From Xiphias gladius (taxonomy: Eukaryota > Chordata > Actinopteri > Istiophoriformes > Xiphiidae), in contig NC_053415.1 in the NCBI RefSeq assembly GCF_016859285.1, positions 21,222,001 to 21,286,000 on the forward strand: a stretch of DNA of 64,000 bases, written 5' to 3'. Position 1 is the stretch's first letter. Each line of letters opens with the position of its first letter. Of the stretch, positions 13,201-24,308 are shown in pieces. Both the position numbers and the translations under genes were made by a program. The notes below the pieces were generated by a model. The model saw only the letters and a list, made by a program, of their open reading frames with translations, had not been told where the DNA came from and did no database searches.

Positions 13201-14336
13201 GTTCGAGTGTCATATTACCTTGGTCTATACCAGATCTGGAGTATTTCCAGGATTTTGAGTATTTCGAGTTTTCAAGTATTTGGTGTTGCGCACCTTTCAG
13301 GACAAAAGAGTGCAGAGGACACCAACAGTAAATGCTGGTGTTGAGTGGATGTAAAGCAATGCTTCATTGTCCTCTCAAAATATTAAGCTGTTGGCTACAT
13401 GAAGCCGATAACTTATGAAATCAAGAAAAAAATGTTGTTACTCAGCTGTGATAAATAAAACTCTACCAACTCGGTCGTGTGTTGTGTTGTCACGACAGTA
13501 GCAGAAATAAGAAATGACATGGAGACAATTGATTTGAACCAAAATCTAAAACAGTTATTAACACCTAGAGACACCTAAAGTTGTGTAACTTAACTAATAC
13601 GCAGCAGTTAGTCTCTAAAAAACATGGCAGGCAGCAGGAATCAGGAGTGGTATCCACAGGCTATTTCCTGGTGGCAGTACGTACCAGTGGAGAATCCACA
13701 CTGTATGTGTCACGCTTGTAAAAGAAGCAGTAGAAAAGATTTGTTTGTTCATTTTTGGCCGGCACTAGCTCACCGTCTGCGTAAGGTTTGTGGGCCTCCC
13801 TCAAACTAAAGCAGTGTCTTGCTACCGATACGATGGCTGAACACTTGTGTGGCTTTTTGGTGGTGACTAGAGTTTCACTCACACTTTCCTGTAGGTGCTT
13901 TTGGATATCAGCCTTATTTTACTGTTTACCGATTAGAGGGGTTCAATACATGTATGAACAAATCTTCACCAATGTACCCTCAAACTGACCATGACTATGT
14001 TGAGTCATGAGTGTCGCTGAGCAAATCAGCGGCTTTTAGCACTGGAGCTCCTCACTGGTGACTGAGGTCAACTGTGATTCACGGTACATATCCATTACAA
14101 ACAATTGTTAAACAATAAAGTTACATATGATGCAAAACAAACAATCAGTCAAACAAAAAACACTTGACAGTAGAATGAAAAAACGTTGTTTAATGCAGTC
14201 TGAATGATGCAGCCCTCCTCATCTGGCTTCCAGGTTCAGGTGGCCAGGGACCTCCACCCCTCCACCAAAGGATGAAGGGAAGTCAGCTAAAGGCCAGACC
14301 ACTGCACCTGAGATCATCTGCACAACTCACCTATAA
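4273..14336 (+). CDS. slc22a5-like: Organic cation/carnitine transporter, SLC22A4/A5 (OCTN) type, complete
   Basis: Eleven coding exons: 4273-4482, 5284-5505, 8214-8317, 8988-9142, 9364-9535, 9675-9801, 9881-9981, 10494-10708, 12291-12473, 12988-13123, 14234-14336. They join in frame to 575 residues. The family carries carnitine or organic cations across the plasma membrane with twelve membrane segments. Visible marks: start [20 protein letters not shown]; an N57-L-S glycosylation sequon in the first extracellular loop; SDRFGRK (177-183) after the second membrane segment; [11 protein letters not shown] (from 292); GKFG, then [12 protein letters not shown]. Exons 3-10 match the sizes I recall for human SLC22A5 (104, 155, 172, 127, 101, 215, 183, 136). 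Oddities: intron 1 (4483-5283) splits what is one exon in human; the last intron uses a GC donor; the GTEILGKS-like motif reads GSEILIGS (231-238), without the lysine. The protein ends TTHL, a class I PDZ-ligand form. Orthology among slc22a4/a5/a21 is unsettled. Confidence 0.93.
4905..5085. repeat. Dispersed repeat of the AAGTAACTAAGTACTGTACTT type (inverted copy)
   Basis: Intron 1 of the transporter holds GTACTTAAGTACAATGCATG followed by AGTAAAAGTTACTTTCTGGCACTG-like sequence. This is the reverse complement of the family seen again at 53335-53620, which begins GTTGGAAAGTAACTAAGTAC. It is a common teleost interspersed repeat. Confidence 0.6.
5506..8213 (+). other. Intron 2 of the transporter gene
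   Basis: A 2.7-kb intron with a clean donor (GAG|GTACTG) and acceptor (TTCCAG|TTTAAC). No internal exon was recognised. Its main content is a 30-bp minisatellite at about 7290-7885; the rest is AT-rich unique-looking sequence. Confidence 0.75.
7290..7885. repeat. 30-bp imperfect minisatellite
   Basis: About 19 degenerate copies of a 30-base unit built on GGACCAGG..., (A)AGGAGATGGATACTGGA. Many successive units are exactly 30 bases from one GGACC to the next (for example 7465, 7495, 7525 and 7615, 7645). One copy carries a 9-base internal duplication, TCTAAGAATCTCTAAGAATC. Because 30 is a multiple of three, long open stretches arise on both strands with ten-residue periodicity. These are best read as a by-product of the repeat. 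Confidence 0.85.
8380..8940. repeat. Probable old interspersed element in intron 3 of the transporter
   Basis: Sequence between exons 3 and 4 contains GTTGGCGGCGGTATGCACG and AATAAACACAAAGAAGAAGA, words I associate with a fish interspersed repeat, and GTACTTCGATCCGGGCCCTG. No intact coding capacity was seen. Boundaries are approximate. Confidence 0.3.
10709..12290 (+). other. Intron 8 of the transporter gene
   Basis: A 1.6-kb intron bounded by GT at 10709 and CAG at 12288-12290. It is AT-rich, and I saw no exon, no clear repeat family and no RNA gene in it. Confidence 0.7.
12738..12898. mobile_element. Short inverted-repeat (MITE-like) element
   Basis: In intron 9 of the transporter. The left end reads AAAGGGTCAGTTCACCCAAA followed by TTACAAAAA, and the right end reads TTTTTGTAATTTGGGTGACC followed by TGACCCTTTAA. 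They form terminal inverted repeats of about 30 bases around a core of roughly 100 bases that includes a poly-T run. A TA or TAA target duplication is possible. There is no coding capacity. A related end (AATTTGGGTGAGCCGACCCTTTAA-like) recurs at 59710-59735. Confidence 0.75.
13124..14233 (+). other. Last intron of the transporter gene (GC-AG)
   Basis: Starts GCAAGT after AG at 13122-13123 and ends TTCCAG at 14228-14233. Only this donor gives the 136-bp exon length expected for the family and keeps the frame into the last exon. The interior includes a 61-codon open frame (13624-13809), discussed under rejected items. Confidence 0.85.
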
Positions 14337-14759
14337 GACTCCTGACACACAAACAAATGAGAACAAAACAAAAACAAAACTACAGACAACACCAAAACTG
14401 TCCAAAACACCCAAACTGTTATATTTTATAAATGATTTTTTATTCCATTTTGTCAGGATGGTAGTGTAGTTTTCTCTGTCCACTAGGTGGTGACTCGTGA
14501 ACACTGCAGAGCCTTCGGTGATGCATTCACTGACACCTTATGAAAAGTAACTAATTTATTGTATTTTCATACAGTAAGGGAAACTCGTGCAAGGCTTTGC
14601 TAAACTGAATGTATTTTTTCAATCAAAGTCAATGGAAAGAGTGAAATCAGCAGAATATTTTAAAAAGGGTTGTTTAACAGAACACAGCAGGTTACTTCAC
14701 TTACTGTAGATGAAGTCTACTGTGTTGCTGCTCACGGATTGAAACACTGATGCATTATT

Positions 14760-15010
14760 TCACCTCAACTAAGTTCTATTTATATAGCACCAAATCTTAA
14801 CATACATTATCTCACAGCACTCTACAGAGTAAAGTCAAGACCTTACAGTATTATAGCGAGAAACCCAACAGTTCCCACCATGAGCAAGCACTTGGCTACA
14901 GTGGAGAGGAAAAACTCCGTTTTTAACAGGAAGAAACCTCCAACAGAACCGGACTCAGGGTGGGCGTCCGTCTGCCTCGACCGGTTGGACGGAAAACATG
15001 ACATGAATGC
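14760..15010. repeat. Teleost interspersed repeat (TTTATATAGCACCAAATC type)
   Basis: Contains TTTATATAGCACCAAATCTT, ATCTCACAGCACTCTACAGA and GGAAGAAACCTCCAACAGAA, which are hallmarks of a very common fish repeat. Related fragments occur at 30098-30190 (TTTATTTACATAGTGCCAAA) and perhaps 27655-27730. Confidence 0.65.
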
Positions 15011-15731
15011 GAATGTGAGAGTCAGTCTAAGTATGAATATGAAAGACGAAAGAAGTTTAATTCATAAACATGAATTTAAGGTGAATGTGAAAATTAACAT
15101 GAATGTGTGTCCTGTAAAGACTCCAGGAGGTAAAATTAATTTTGCTCATGTAGCAGTGTAGCATTGGTATTAGCGGTAGTAATGTTACATTACAAGATTC
15201 AAAATTGGTAAAATAAACTTGAATTTTTAGTTGTGTTTATACATGATGTGTTTGAAATTTGTTGGTTTTGTATATGTTTCATGTGATGTATGAATAAATA
15301 AATCAATATTAAGTAATTCAAAATGTCTAGTTTCATATTTCAATGGATTCCAAAGTGTGAACTGAAATGTTATCTCTTTAAACAATAATAATTCTGTTAT
15401 AGTTATTAATCGTCTTTGTTATTGAATGTGCCTGGTTTCATTATTTATAGTTGTGACTGAGGGTTTTATATATATATATACATATATGTACACATATATA
15501 TGTGTGTGTCTATGTGTGTGTGTGACCATTTATTTGACCATTATTCTGATTGTGAACGGAGGTTTTGCAGTTTCTGAGGATACCTGAACGCCTCAGTGGT
15601 CTGAACTGGATGGGGCGTGGCCTGTCCCGCTGTGGCTCCGCCCTGGATACATGGCTCCATTTTTAGGAAATTACACGGGGTTTTACCGGAAAAGAGGCAA
15701 CCGGACCTTGAAAATAAAAGGGATGAAAAAG

Positions 15732-15733
<2 letters not shown>

Positions 15734-15776
<43 letters not shown>
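15734..15776. repeat. (AT)n microsatellite
   Basis: About 21 uninterrupted AT units followed by a poly-T run. A shorter, interrupted TA/TG tract lies at 15465-15525. Confidence 0.95.
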
Positions 15777-15788
<12 letters not shown>

Positions 15789-16224
15789 AGAAATATGAAT
15801 ATGTAGCAGTGGCTTTTACAGACTTAAATAAATAAATAAATAAAGTGAATTTTCCTTAAGATATCTGGGGAAAATAACAATTATTTAGTGCTTTATATAA
15901 AGCTGATTTATTTTTCTTCACTACTTTGAAACTCAACCTTCCAGTTTCTCACCTGAAATCATAGCGGCCTTAACATGTGTTTTATTATATAATCTCGAGG
16001 CCTTATCTTGCAGAGGGGCCCCGACTTAAAATCTGTTTTTTGAAAGTTTACACACTTTTGGCAAAATAGAGTTACCACAAAATAATTTGGATTTATAAAC
16101 TAGTACATACACAATGCACAGAGAGTGGGAGAACAAGCGGGGTCAGTAGATGCCCCCTATTAAAATTCAGTTAATCAGAATGAGAATTTTCTAAACACAC
16201 ACCTACTATCAAATCAGTCTAAAA

Positions 16225-16350
16225 AACTGTTGTTCCACCACTTTGATCCACACTGAAATATCTCACCCACTACTGGATGGATTGCCCTGAAATTTTGTAC
16301 AGATATAAATGGTCGGCAGGGATGAAGCCTGCTGACGTTGGTGATTTCTA
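16225..16350. repeat. Dispersed repeat (GGATGGATTGCCCTGAAATTT type)
   Basis: ACTACTGGATGGATTGCCCT with following ACAGATATAAATGGTCGGCA matches a common teleost repeat family. Other fragments in this window lie at 22380-22700, about 35600-35760 and, inverted, 36600-36760. Confidence 0.6.
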
Positions 16351-16644
16351 TAGCGTGACTGTAAACTACTTTTTTTTTAAAATTAGCTTTAAAACATTTC
16401 TACACTCTGATACCAAAGAATTTCAAAACTAACTGATGAACCAAACTTTGTGGACTGAAATTAAGGAAGAAATAAATACATGCAAAAAGAATAAATATTC
16501 CTAAAGAGGAATAATGAAACACAAAATTGTAAAAAGTGTAAATAAAAATAAAACTGGGCAAAATGTTAATACAAATATAGATGAGAAATGTAATTGAGAA
16601 TTTATAATAGCTAACAGTATTCAGTGCTCCAACTTGTTGAGAAA

Positions 16645-16900
16645 CGTGTTCCTCCGTACAAGGTTGGATTACCTACTGGGCAAAGCAGGCATCTGCCCAA
16701 GGACTCCAGACCCTCGGGGGACCCCATAATCCCCAGGTTCACTACAAATCATTTTTGTCTCCATAATTTGACTAACATATATTTGTCATTTTGTTGCACC
16801 ATTGTATATCAATTGGAACAGGTCCTCAGGCCTCCATCTTGTGGCCCTGGTGTCGTGGGGGGATCTTGTGTCAAAAACTAGTTTTGAGACCTTCTTTGAC
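16645..16900. repeat. Dispersed repeat, copy 1 of a pair
   Basis: Shares a colinear series of words with 45545-45775: GGTTGGATTACC/GGCTGGATTACC, CCCAGACCC-like, CAGGTTCACTACAAATCATTT/CAGGTTTACTACATATCATTT, CATAAT-TGA, GATCTTGTGTCAAAAACTAG/GATCCTGGGTCAAAATCCAG, TTTTGAGACCTTC/TTTTAAGATCTTC. The two are diverged copies in the same orientation. Confidence 0.75.
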
Positions 16901-17022
16901 TGACTTATATTGAGCTCATTTGTTGTAAAGTTATATTTTATCAAATTTTTCCATTTTTTTCCCATGTGTCAAGTACTTAACACACAGAAAACTTCAGGCA
17001 AGGTAATATCAAGAGTACTGTA

Positions 17023-17298
17023 AGGCTACAACCATCAGTTATTTTCACTGCAAATATGTCCGACTATTATTTCCTTTAATCACTGATTGATCATTCAGTG
17101 TATAAATAGTGTATAATAACTTATTAACATGTTCACATTCCCTTTTTAAAATTCTATTCACATCTGAAAAGCTGGTACCGGTAGATTCTTTTGGCATTTT
17201 TCTACTGAAAAAATGACTCAAATGATTAATCAATTTTCAAAATTGACTGTAGGTCACTTGACTAATTGATTAATCCACTAATCATTTCAGCTGCAGAT
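17023..17298. repeat. GGGCTGCAAC-ended element, diverged copy
   Basis: Begins GGCTACAACCATCAGTTATTTTCA and ends ATTAATCCACTAATCATTTCAGCTGCAG. It belongs to the same family as copies at 30879-31257, 44301-44688, 46133-46550, 58785-58990 and 61085-61300. Confidence 0.6.
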
Positions 17299-17394
17299 AA
17301 CTGTTTGGTTTCTGGAAAAATAATGAAACTGCCATGTACGGTGGGGGTCAATAGGGGCCCAGGAACACATTTTTTTTCCCGGCCATGCCTCCAC

Positions 17395-17738
17395 GTTTCC
17401 TCCATGCTTTTATTTTGAATGCTGCCTCACCGGAAGTCGCACTCTTTTATTGGGCTTCACTGAGACTGCGCAGAGCAGCGAGCTCCACCGCCTGTTTTCT
17501 GTGAATCCGCTGTTGTTGAAAGCGAAGGGAGAAGAAACTGAAATCTTTCCCGTTGTTTTTTTAAATGGAAAATAGATCAAGTATTTGCCGATAAATCACC
17601 CTGAGAGGAGGAAGAGGAGGAGGAGCAGAAGGAGCAGAGGACGAGCCGCAGAAGAGAAGGAGAGATAGAGGAGAAGAAGAGGAGGACTGGGAGAAAAAAA
17701 ATCGGGAGAGTATAAAATGCTGCAGATTTGACTGAAAG
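17395..17738 (+). promoter_or_regulatory. sestd1: sestd1 promoter region and 5' untranslated exon
   Basis: A GC-rich, CpG-containing stretch with GACTGCGCAGAGCAGCGAG, then purine-rich sequence ending at a strong donor AAAG|GTAAGA at 17738/17739. The next acceptor on this strand that leads into recognised coding sequence is at 20211, directly before sestd1 coding exon 1, so this is taken as its non-coding first exon. The transcription start is not determined; the exon probably begins around 17450. Confidence 0.6.
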
Positions 17739-17878
17739 GTAAGAAAATACGCCTGATCAATATTTAATGCTGATCGATCCTGAAGTTGTCGATACTGAGT
17801 GAATCGAGGTCTGAGGTCAAGGAGGTGTGAGCCGCAGCAGCCTCCAGCCGCTGAAATGTAGGTCAATGTGTCTGTGGG

Positions 17879-17962
17879 GCGAGCCGAACCGAGCCGAGCC
17901 GAACCGAACCGAGCCTTGCCGTGGCCGGGCCGGGCCGAGCTGGGCCGAGCTGGGACGGGCCG
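17879..17962. repeat. GC-rich GAGCC/GAACC pentamer array
   Basis: Irregular array of GAGCC, GAACC and GGGCC pentamers within the CpG-rich region just downstream of the sestd1 first exon. It creates long but low-complexity open frames on both strands. Confidence 0.75.
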
Positions 17963-19660
17963 TCCTGCAGCTGCAACCAGGCCGCAGGCTGGTTGAGGAG
18001 GAACAGGAGGAGGAGGAGGAGGAGGGAGAAGACGAAGACGAAGCCCAGCTGCAGGGCTAAGTGGTGCTGCAGTAACCGGAGCTCCACTCACAAATGCTGC
18101 TACTAAACTAATGATGACAATATAATAAGCACACTTTAATCAAAAAGATTAATTGTTATTTTTGAAACCAAGTTTAGTAGAATAGTCGAACACTAGCAGT
18201 AAAAAATATTAAGTAAAAGTACATCAAGTTTAGTAAGTAAACATTTAAATAAAGGTAAAATAATAAAGACCCTGAAAACTTTCTGTTTTGAGTTGTTTTG
18301 TATGACAATAAATAGTCATGTCTAAAAAAACAACAATTAAAGCTGAACTCTGGGGAAAAAAAATATTCAGTAAGAGTTTAACTTTAAACTAATCTGCTCC
18401 ATCAGGACTGTATGGGTGTAGTTTGATCAACTGCCATCAGATATTAATTCAGACATTTGTAAACCCTGATTTGCCGCGCGTGAATACTCGGCATTACGCT
18501 CATTTTCCAAAGATCCCCTCTCACTTGCAACCGGTGAGAAGAGCACCAAACACAAACACACACGCTTCTCATGTGAACTAACGAAAACTCTTCCAGGTTT
18601 GGCAGAGAATGTTGTACTCGTGTGGGATCCCATCACTCTTGATAAGAAGATGTTTGAGGAAAAACAGGTTTTTCTGACCTTTTTAATAATAAAAACAAAG
18701 CAACAAAGAACAGCCGGAAAAACAAAATGATGCAAAGGTGAAGGCGATGGACGTAACATCACTCCAAATCAAAAACCTAAATAAAGAGACACGTGTACAG
18801 ACAGTGGGTCCCACATTACAAGCAGGGAATGAACTGAACAGAAAGGTGCATATGTGTTACTATTTTACAACGTAAAACGTTGATGATAATAATAATAATA
18901 ATAAAAAACACACTTCATAAAAGACAAATGAAAGCGACAGACATACAAACGCAAAGAAAACCTTACAGAATCGTAAAGGAATAATTTGACATTTGGGGAA
19001 ATACACTCCAGTTTCATATTTAAACGACAGACATGAGAGTGTTATAGATCTTCTCATCTAACTCTCTGCAAGAACGTGCAAAAGCAAAATGCCAGAACTG
19101 TCGCCTCAAAAGAAGAGGAGAGCGCTGAAAAAGAGAGCGCACAGTTTGGAAAACAGTATCAGTCATTCCATGGTAAGTGGAACCACCGAACCTCAGGGAG
19201 ACAGTTAAAAGAAAAGCAGATGTTGAGCCAACCAAAGAAGTGACTGACAGAAATGTAAACTGACGGATTTACTGGCTGTCGGCTTTAGCCCTGCGAACAC
19301 GCTGTTGAAACACTCAGTAAATCACAGGCTGAGCTGGACGCGAAGCCAAGAATCTGAATCTGCCGGGAGACGCGCCAGCTGAGAGCAAATCCTCACAGAA
19401 AGTCACTGCGGTGTCTCTGTAGTCCTGTAATACTTCGGGGGGGGGGGGTTTGTAGTGTGTCCTCGCTGCTGCAGTCTTTAAAAGGGATCCTATGGTCGTT
19501 GTCTCTATCACCCACAACATGACTGTCTCAGTCCTTTGTTGACTTACAGTGGGTTTGTCGTCCGGGCAGATTACTGTACTTTCTTGGCCTATTTCTATAG
19601 TTCCTTACTGTCCGTCCAGTAACAAGGGTTCATACAGAGTCTTGTACCCATTCTGACCCT

Positions 19661-19872
19661 GAGGACGGGTTTCTGAGCCTGTGGACTAATGTCTACGTCT
19701 GTGGAGCCGTGACTGAATGTGTGAACCAGTGTCTCAGATTGTTGGCTACTGTCTGAACCTTCGGACTAGTGTCTGAGCTTTTTGGACTAGTTTCTGAGCC
19801 TGTTGGACTAGTGTCTGTCTTACGACTGGTGTCTGAAATCATGGACTAGTGTCTGAGCTTGTTGGGCTTTGG
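19661..19872. repeat. 20-bp minisatellite
   Basis: About ten imperfect copies of a 20-base unit, roughly GAGCTTGTGGACTAGTGTCT; units are 18 to 21 bases. Examples are GAACCTTCGGACTAGTGTCT and GAAATCATGGACTAGTGTCT. Intronic, in sestd1 intron 1. Confidence 0.85.
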
Positions 19873-20226
19873 ATGAATCAGGTGGGTATTTTTAGCATGA
19901 AATTTCTTGCTTCTGTTACTGTCTGTGGAAATGAAAAGAGGAAAGAAAATAAAAATAAAATAAGAAATAAAAGGCCTCCACTCAACTTCCGAATGTGTTT
20001 TTTTAACCAGATGAGGACTGTGGATTTTGTCCCCAGTCCCTTACATTACGATAATGCAGTAAGGGGTCACAGCTAGACCGGACAGGATCAAAAATGACCT
20101 CGACCAGAAACTGTTTCAATGTTCATAAGGGCATGTGAATGTCATTTTAAGGTGGACTTGACTAAATGTGAGCCTGTCCTTTTTAAGTATTGTTTACATG
20201 CGTGTCTACAGATGTCAAACGTTACC

Positions 20227-20283
20227 ATGGAAGCGACCACCATCCTCCCCATCCTCAAGAAGAAACTGGCCTTTCTGTCTGGT

Positions 20284-20320
<37 letters not shown>

Positions 20321-23300
20321 AGTTAACATGTCTACGTGTGTTTAATCTCATTTTAAACGCATTTGGGTGGTAATCAGATTTCCCCCCTCTCCGCTGGTCT
20401 GCCTTTCTTTAGGGGGCAAAGACCGGCGCAGCGGTCTGATCCTGACCATCCCTCTCAGTTCAGATCAGACCAGCATGGAGGAGCTCAGCGCCACACTGGA
20501 CTACCTTCTCAGCATCCCCAGGTACACACACACACACACACACACACAACTACACACAGGCAGCAGTAGCAGCACTGGCAGCAGTAGATACAGTCTGGTC
20601 TGTGTTTGTGCGCAGTTGTTCGAATGAAAGACTGGATTGTGTCGGTTTTAATGCCACTGGACATGTTTGGAGTTATGTTTGGCTCCGGTGTACGAGTCCA
20701 GTGTATGTTCAGCTGTGCTGGAAAAGGCTTAAAGGATGATTCCAGTTCATTACAAATTGGGTCTTACCGCATTGGCCCAAATATTATTAATGGGTCAAAC
20801 TTCCCGGGGAGGGGGGCAAGAAAGCACTCAGATGAATGTAAGGTTTTTCACAGATGTGTATTTAGAGACGTGTTTATTTGATTATAATGTATGTGCTAAG
20901 GTGTGTATGCTAAGAACTGTAACAGAGTGAATGGTTTTGTGATTCATTGGCTGGGCCTTTGTGTCAGGCCGATGTTTGCATGTGTGCTCTTATTTAACGT
21001 GTTTCCTAGTCATGCTTGGTTTTTATGCAGCAATCCCCTTTATCTGAGACAGTTTTCTCCTATGGGAGACAATAAAAGTGACTTTGACCTTAACTTTGTG
21101 AAGATACAAAACACTGTCAGACGAGACCTGTTGATAAAGTTTCCCCAAGATGCTACCAGAGTCCTGGGCATTCTGAAGCTCTAACATCCAGCGCTTGAGC
21201 TGGCCATAAAATGGAGTTGCATTCAAAAGCTAACTTGTGATTTGAAAACTCATTTTTCCTATCTAAGCAGTTGGACATGAATGAACCACTCTGACACACA
21301 GATCTTAATACCTACAGATTTAAAAAAAAAAAAAATTTTTCTCTGATTGGGCAACTCAAATACTGTATGCACGGGAAAGCGTATGTTAACGTTGATGTGG
21401 GTCGTTCATAGTTTGTTGTTCTATAAAATGCTTCCTCTCGCTCTCTCAGTGAGAAGTGTAAGGCTCGGGGTTTCACCGTTATCGTGGACGGACGGAAGTC
21501 TCAGTGGAACATTGTGAAGACTGTGGTGCTCATGTTGCAGGTACGAGCAAAACTCACGTCACCTCCAGGCCCAGTGCAGAGAAATGTACATGCATGACGG
21601 CATTACTTTGTCAGGATGATTAACAGCTGAGGACGATGACGCTGTTAATTCTGTTTTCAGAATGTGATCCCGGCCGAGGTGTCGCTGGTCTGCGTGGTGA
21701 AGCCAGATGAATTCTGGGATAAGAAGGTCACACACTTCTGCTTCTGGAAGGAGAAAGACCGCCTGGGCTTTGAGGTGAGTCTCCCGTCCGCTGCTCGCCA
21801 AACTGATTCGGGACGAACCAGCTTCAGGCTTCCTTTATGGTCGCTGACCTCCCCAGCTGAGACGTAACTGAAAGGATTTGGGTGGTAGAGGTCTTTAGGG
21901 ATTCTGAAAATTTGGAACTGGCTTTTTAACCCGAACCAGAGATTTTCTTAACCTGAGGCCATTTTTTCAAAATAATTCTGTACATTTGTTGAAGTGTGAA
22001 AGCTGTTGCTGAGCTCAGGTGCAGTCAAGTCAGTCCAAAGCATCTCTGGACATTGGTGTGAGGTTTGGTTCCCTTTTCCACTGCATGGACTGAACCCGAT
22101 ATCTGGGGCTTTCCACAACCCTGAAATTTTAAGAACCTCATGAGGCTTTGGCGCAAAGTTACGCCCTGTGTTGAATCTGAAGATGTACAGTATGTCATTT
22201 GAAAGACAACAGCGGGACCAACTATGTAATTTTTTTTTAGTCAGGCTCGCTGCGTGGGTGCAGGGGTGGCAGTGTCGGGCACCCAGTTGGTCCACCACTT
22301 GGGTCTAGATTGTAATATCGTCACAAGTATTGAATTGCAATGAACATTTTTTTTTTTTTTTTAACGATGTGAATCATCACCAGAGGATGAACCGTACTGA
22401 CTTTTCGTCCACAGCCACCATGACGTTAGGTGGGAAACATCTCAACGACTATTGCATGGATTGGCACAAAAAATTTGGTGCACATCAGTGTCCCCCAGGA
22501 TGAATTTTGATCCCTTAAATTTTCATGACCATCAGGTAAAAATGTAAATTTGTCCACTACTTTGGTTCGTGACTAAAAACCTGCAAAATTAACGACATTC
22601 CCCAAACATTAGCTGCACTCTAGCGCTAATTAGCAAATACTAGCATGTGGACACACTGAACTAAGGTGGTGACCATGTCATTACGAGCATGTTAGAATCT
22701 AGTTCAGAGCACTGCTGGGCCGAACTACAGCCTCACAGAGCTGCTAACGTGGCTGTAGACTCTTAGCCCTCCTACGGTTGTGGGACCAGACACCAAAGGG
22801 AGAAGTGGTGCTGATATTGTTATTGATTTTCATTCACAAGCTTTCGTGCTGAACCCAGGTGCACAAGCTGGTCGGCCCAAAACAGCAGCCACTTCATAGT
22901 TTTTCAGTTTGCTCCACTGCGCTTTATGATCTCTTACTTTTCTATAAACTTGTTACTTCTGCCGAGGACATTATGTATTCACCAGTGTCTGGTGATTACA
23001 CAAAAACAACTGAACTGATTTGCACCGAACTTGCTGGGGGGATGGGGCACGGGCCAGGGAAGAACCCATTCAATTTTGGGGCAGACCGGTGTTGTTTACT
23101 ATGAATTTGAAGTCTGGTGTCTGTTGGCGGAGGTCTGCGCTCTACTGAGTGCAATTCTAGTTTTGTTGTTGTTGTTTTTTTTGTATTTTTGTTTTCAATT
23201 TTTAATCTCATTTAGTTTTTTCCTGCACTGTCTGGCCGTCTGTGGTATCCCCATTTCTGTCAGACGCTTAAGCTGTCTCTAATTGCTGACTTTGGGTCCC

Positions 23301-24235
23301 TCTGAATGACTTCCTGTGCCCAAACACTAAAGGGTTCCTACGGTGTGGGTGAAATGAACTACTTTGTACGACATGCACGACTACGTCTACAAAGGTTTAA
23401 GTGTTGGTACCTGTTTTGATCGGCTGCATTGGAAGGCCGCTTGAAAAGCCTCTCGTCATAGAGAGGGAGAGAGATCGGTGTTTTTTAATAAGAGCAGAGA
23501 CAAACAGACTTTCTGTATTTCCAGTTTTTGTTGTTGTGAGGACAAAAATTACACACAAACACACACACACTCCTGAATTGTGTTGTTACTGAATATGAAA
23601 CAGAGACAAACTGAGCTAGTTATAATAACCTTGAGCATCATTAACTGTCCTGAGTGCTGCTGGAAACCTGAGCCAGGATCAATGGAGTGTGTGAGTGTGT
23701 GTGTGTGTGTGTGAGATTTTTGCCCAGCCTCCTCCTCTATTACAACAGATGGTTCTACTGACAGAGATCTCATGTCACTGTGACCCAGATTTATACAGTC
23801 ATCTTGGCCCCACGGCCGTTGCCGTGGTAACCGGAGCAAGTTGGTGGGTCTAGATAATCCATCACACTCGATGTTTAGATTCCTTTTTTTTTCTGTTGTT
23901 GTTGTTAGTCAAAGTGGAGTTATCGTTGTTTGCTGAGACTGAAAACCCCTCCCCGTTCAAGGAGGCTCCTACATTGAAGAGTTGGCTAATGAACAGCAAC
24001 AGTTTTGATGAGTCAGATTCACTTTACTCTGTTCACGTCCATGTTTGCACAAGTTTGAGCTGTAAGTTTGTAAACATGTAGTTTGTGAAATTGCTTAGAT
24101 GCTATTTACTAACATATTTTGAAAGAAGAAATCTTTGGTGCCGTGGAATAAGAAATGCGATGGGATTGCGTTTATTGTTTAAATCTCTGAGTGCTCATCT
24201 TCTTCACTATATCTAAATGCTTACTGCTACACTCT

Positions 24236-24308
<73 letters not shown>

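Larger units (their letters stand above)
14337..17394. other. Transporter 3' flank and intergenic DNA before sestd1
   Basis: After the stop at 14334-14336 come possible 3' untranslated sequence and then repeats: a TTTATATAGCACCAAATC-type element (14760-15010), (TA)n tracts (15465-15525; 15734-15776), and family copies at 16225-16350, 16645-16900 and 17023-17298. AATAAA-like words are frequent (for example near 15290), so the polyadenylation site cannot be fixed. Confidence 0.6.
17739..20211 (+). other. sestd1 intron 1
   Basis: A 2.5-kb intron. Its 5' part continues the GC-rich promoter-proximal island with a GAGCC/GAACC array (17879-17962). The 3' part contains a 20-bp minisatellite (19661-19872). 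No additional exon was recognised between them. Confidence 0.65.

Noticed and set aside
13624-13809. 61-codon frame with [19 protein letters not shown], faintly like a BED zinc finger of hAT transposases
   Set aside because: Only one cysteine pair is present, the later histidines are not clearly spaced and no transposase follows. It lies in the last transporter intron and could be chance or a very decayed element.
17561-18091. 176-codon minus-strand open frame with poly-Pro and Ala/Arg-rich sequence opposite the sestd1 first exon
   Set aside because: It is the shadow of purine-rich and GAGCC-type low-complexity DNA in a CpG-rich promoter region. It has no family similarity and its composition follows the repeats.
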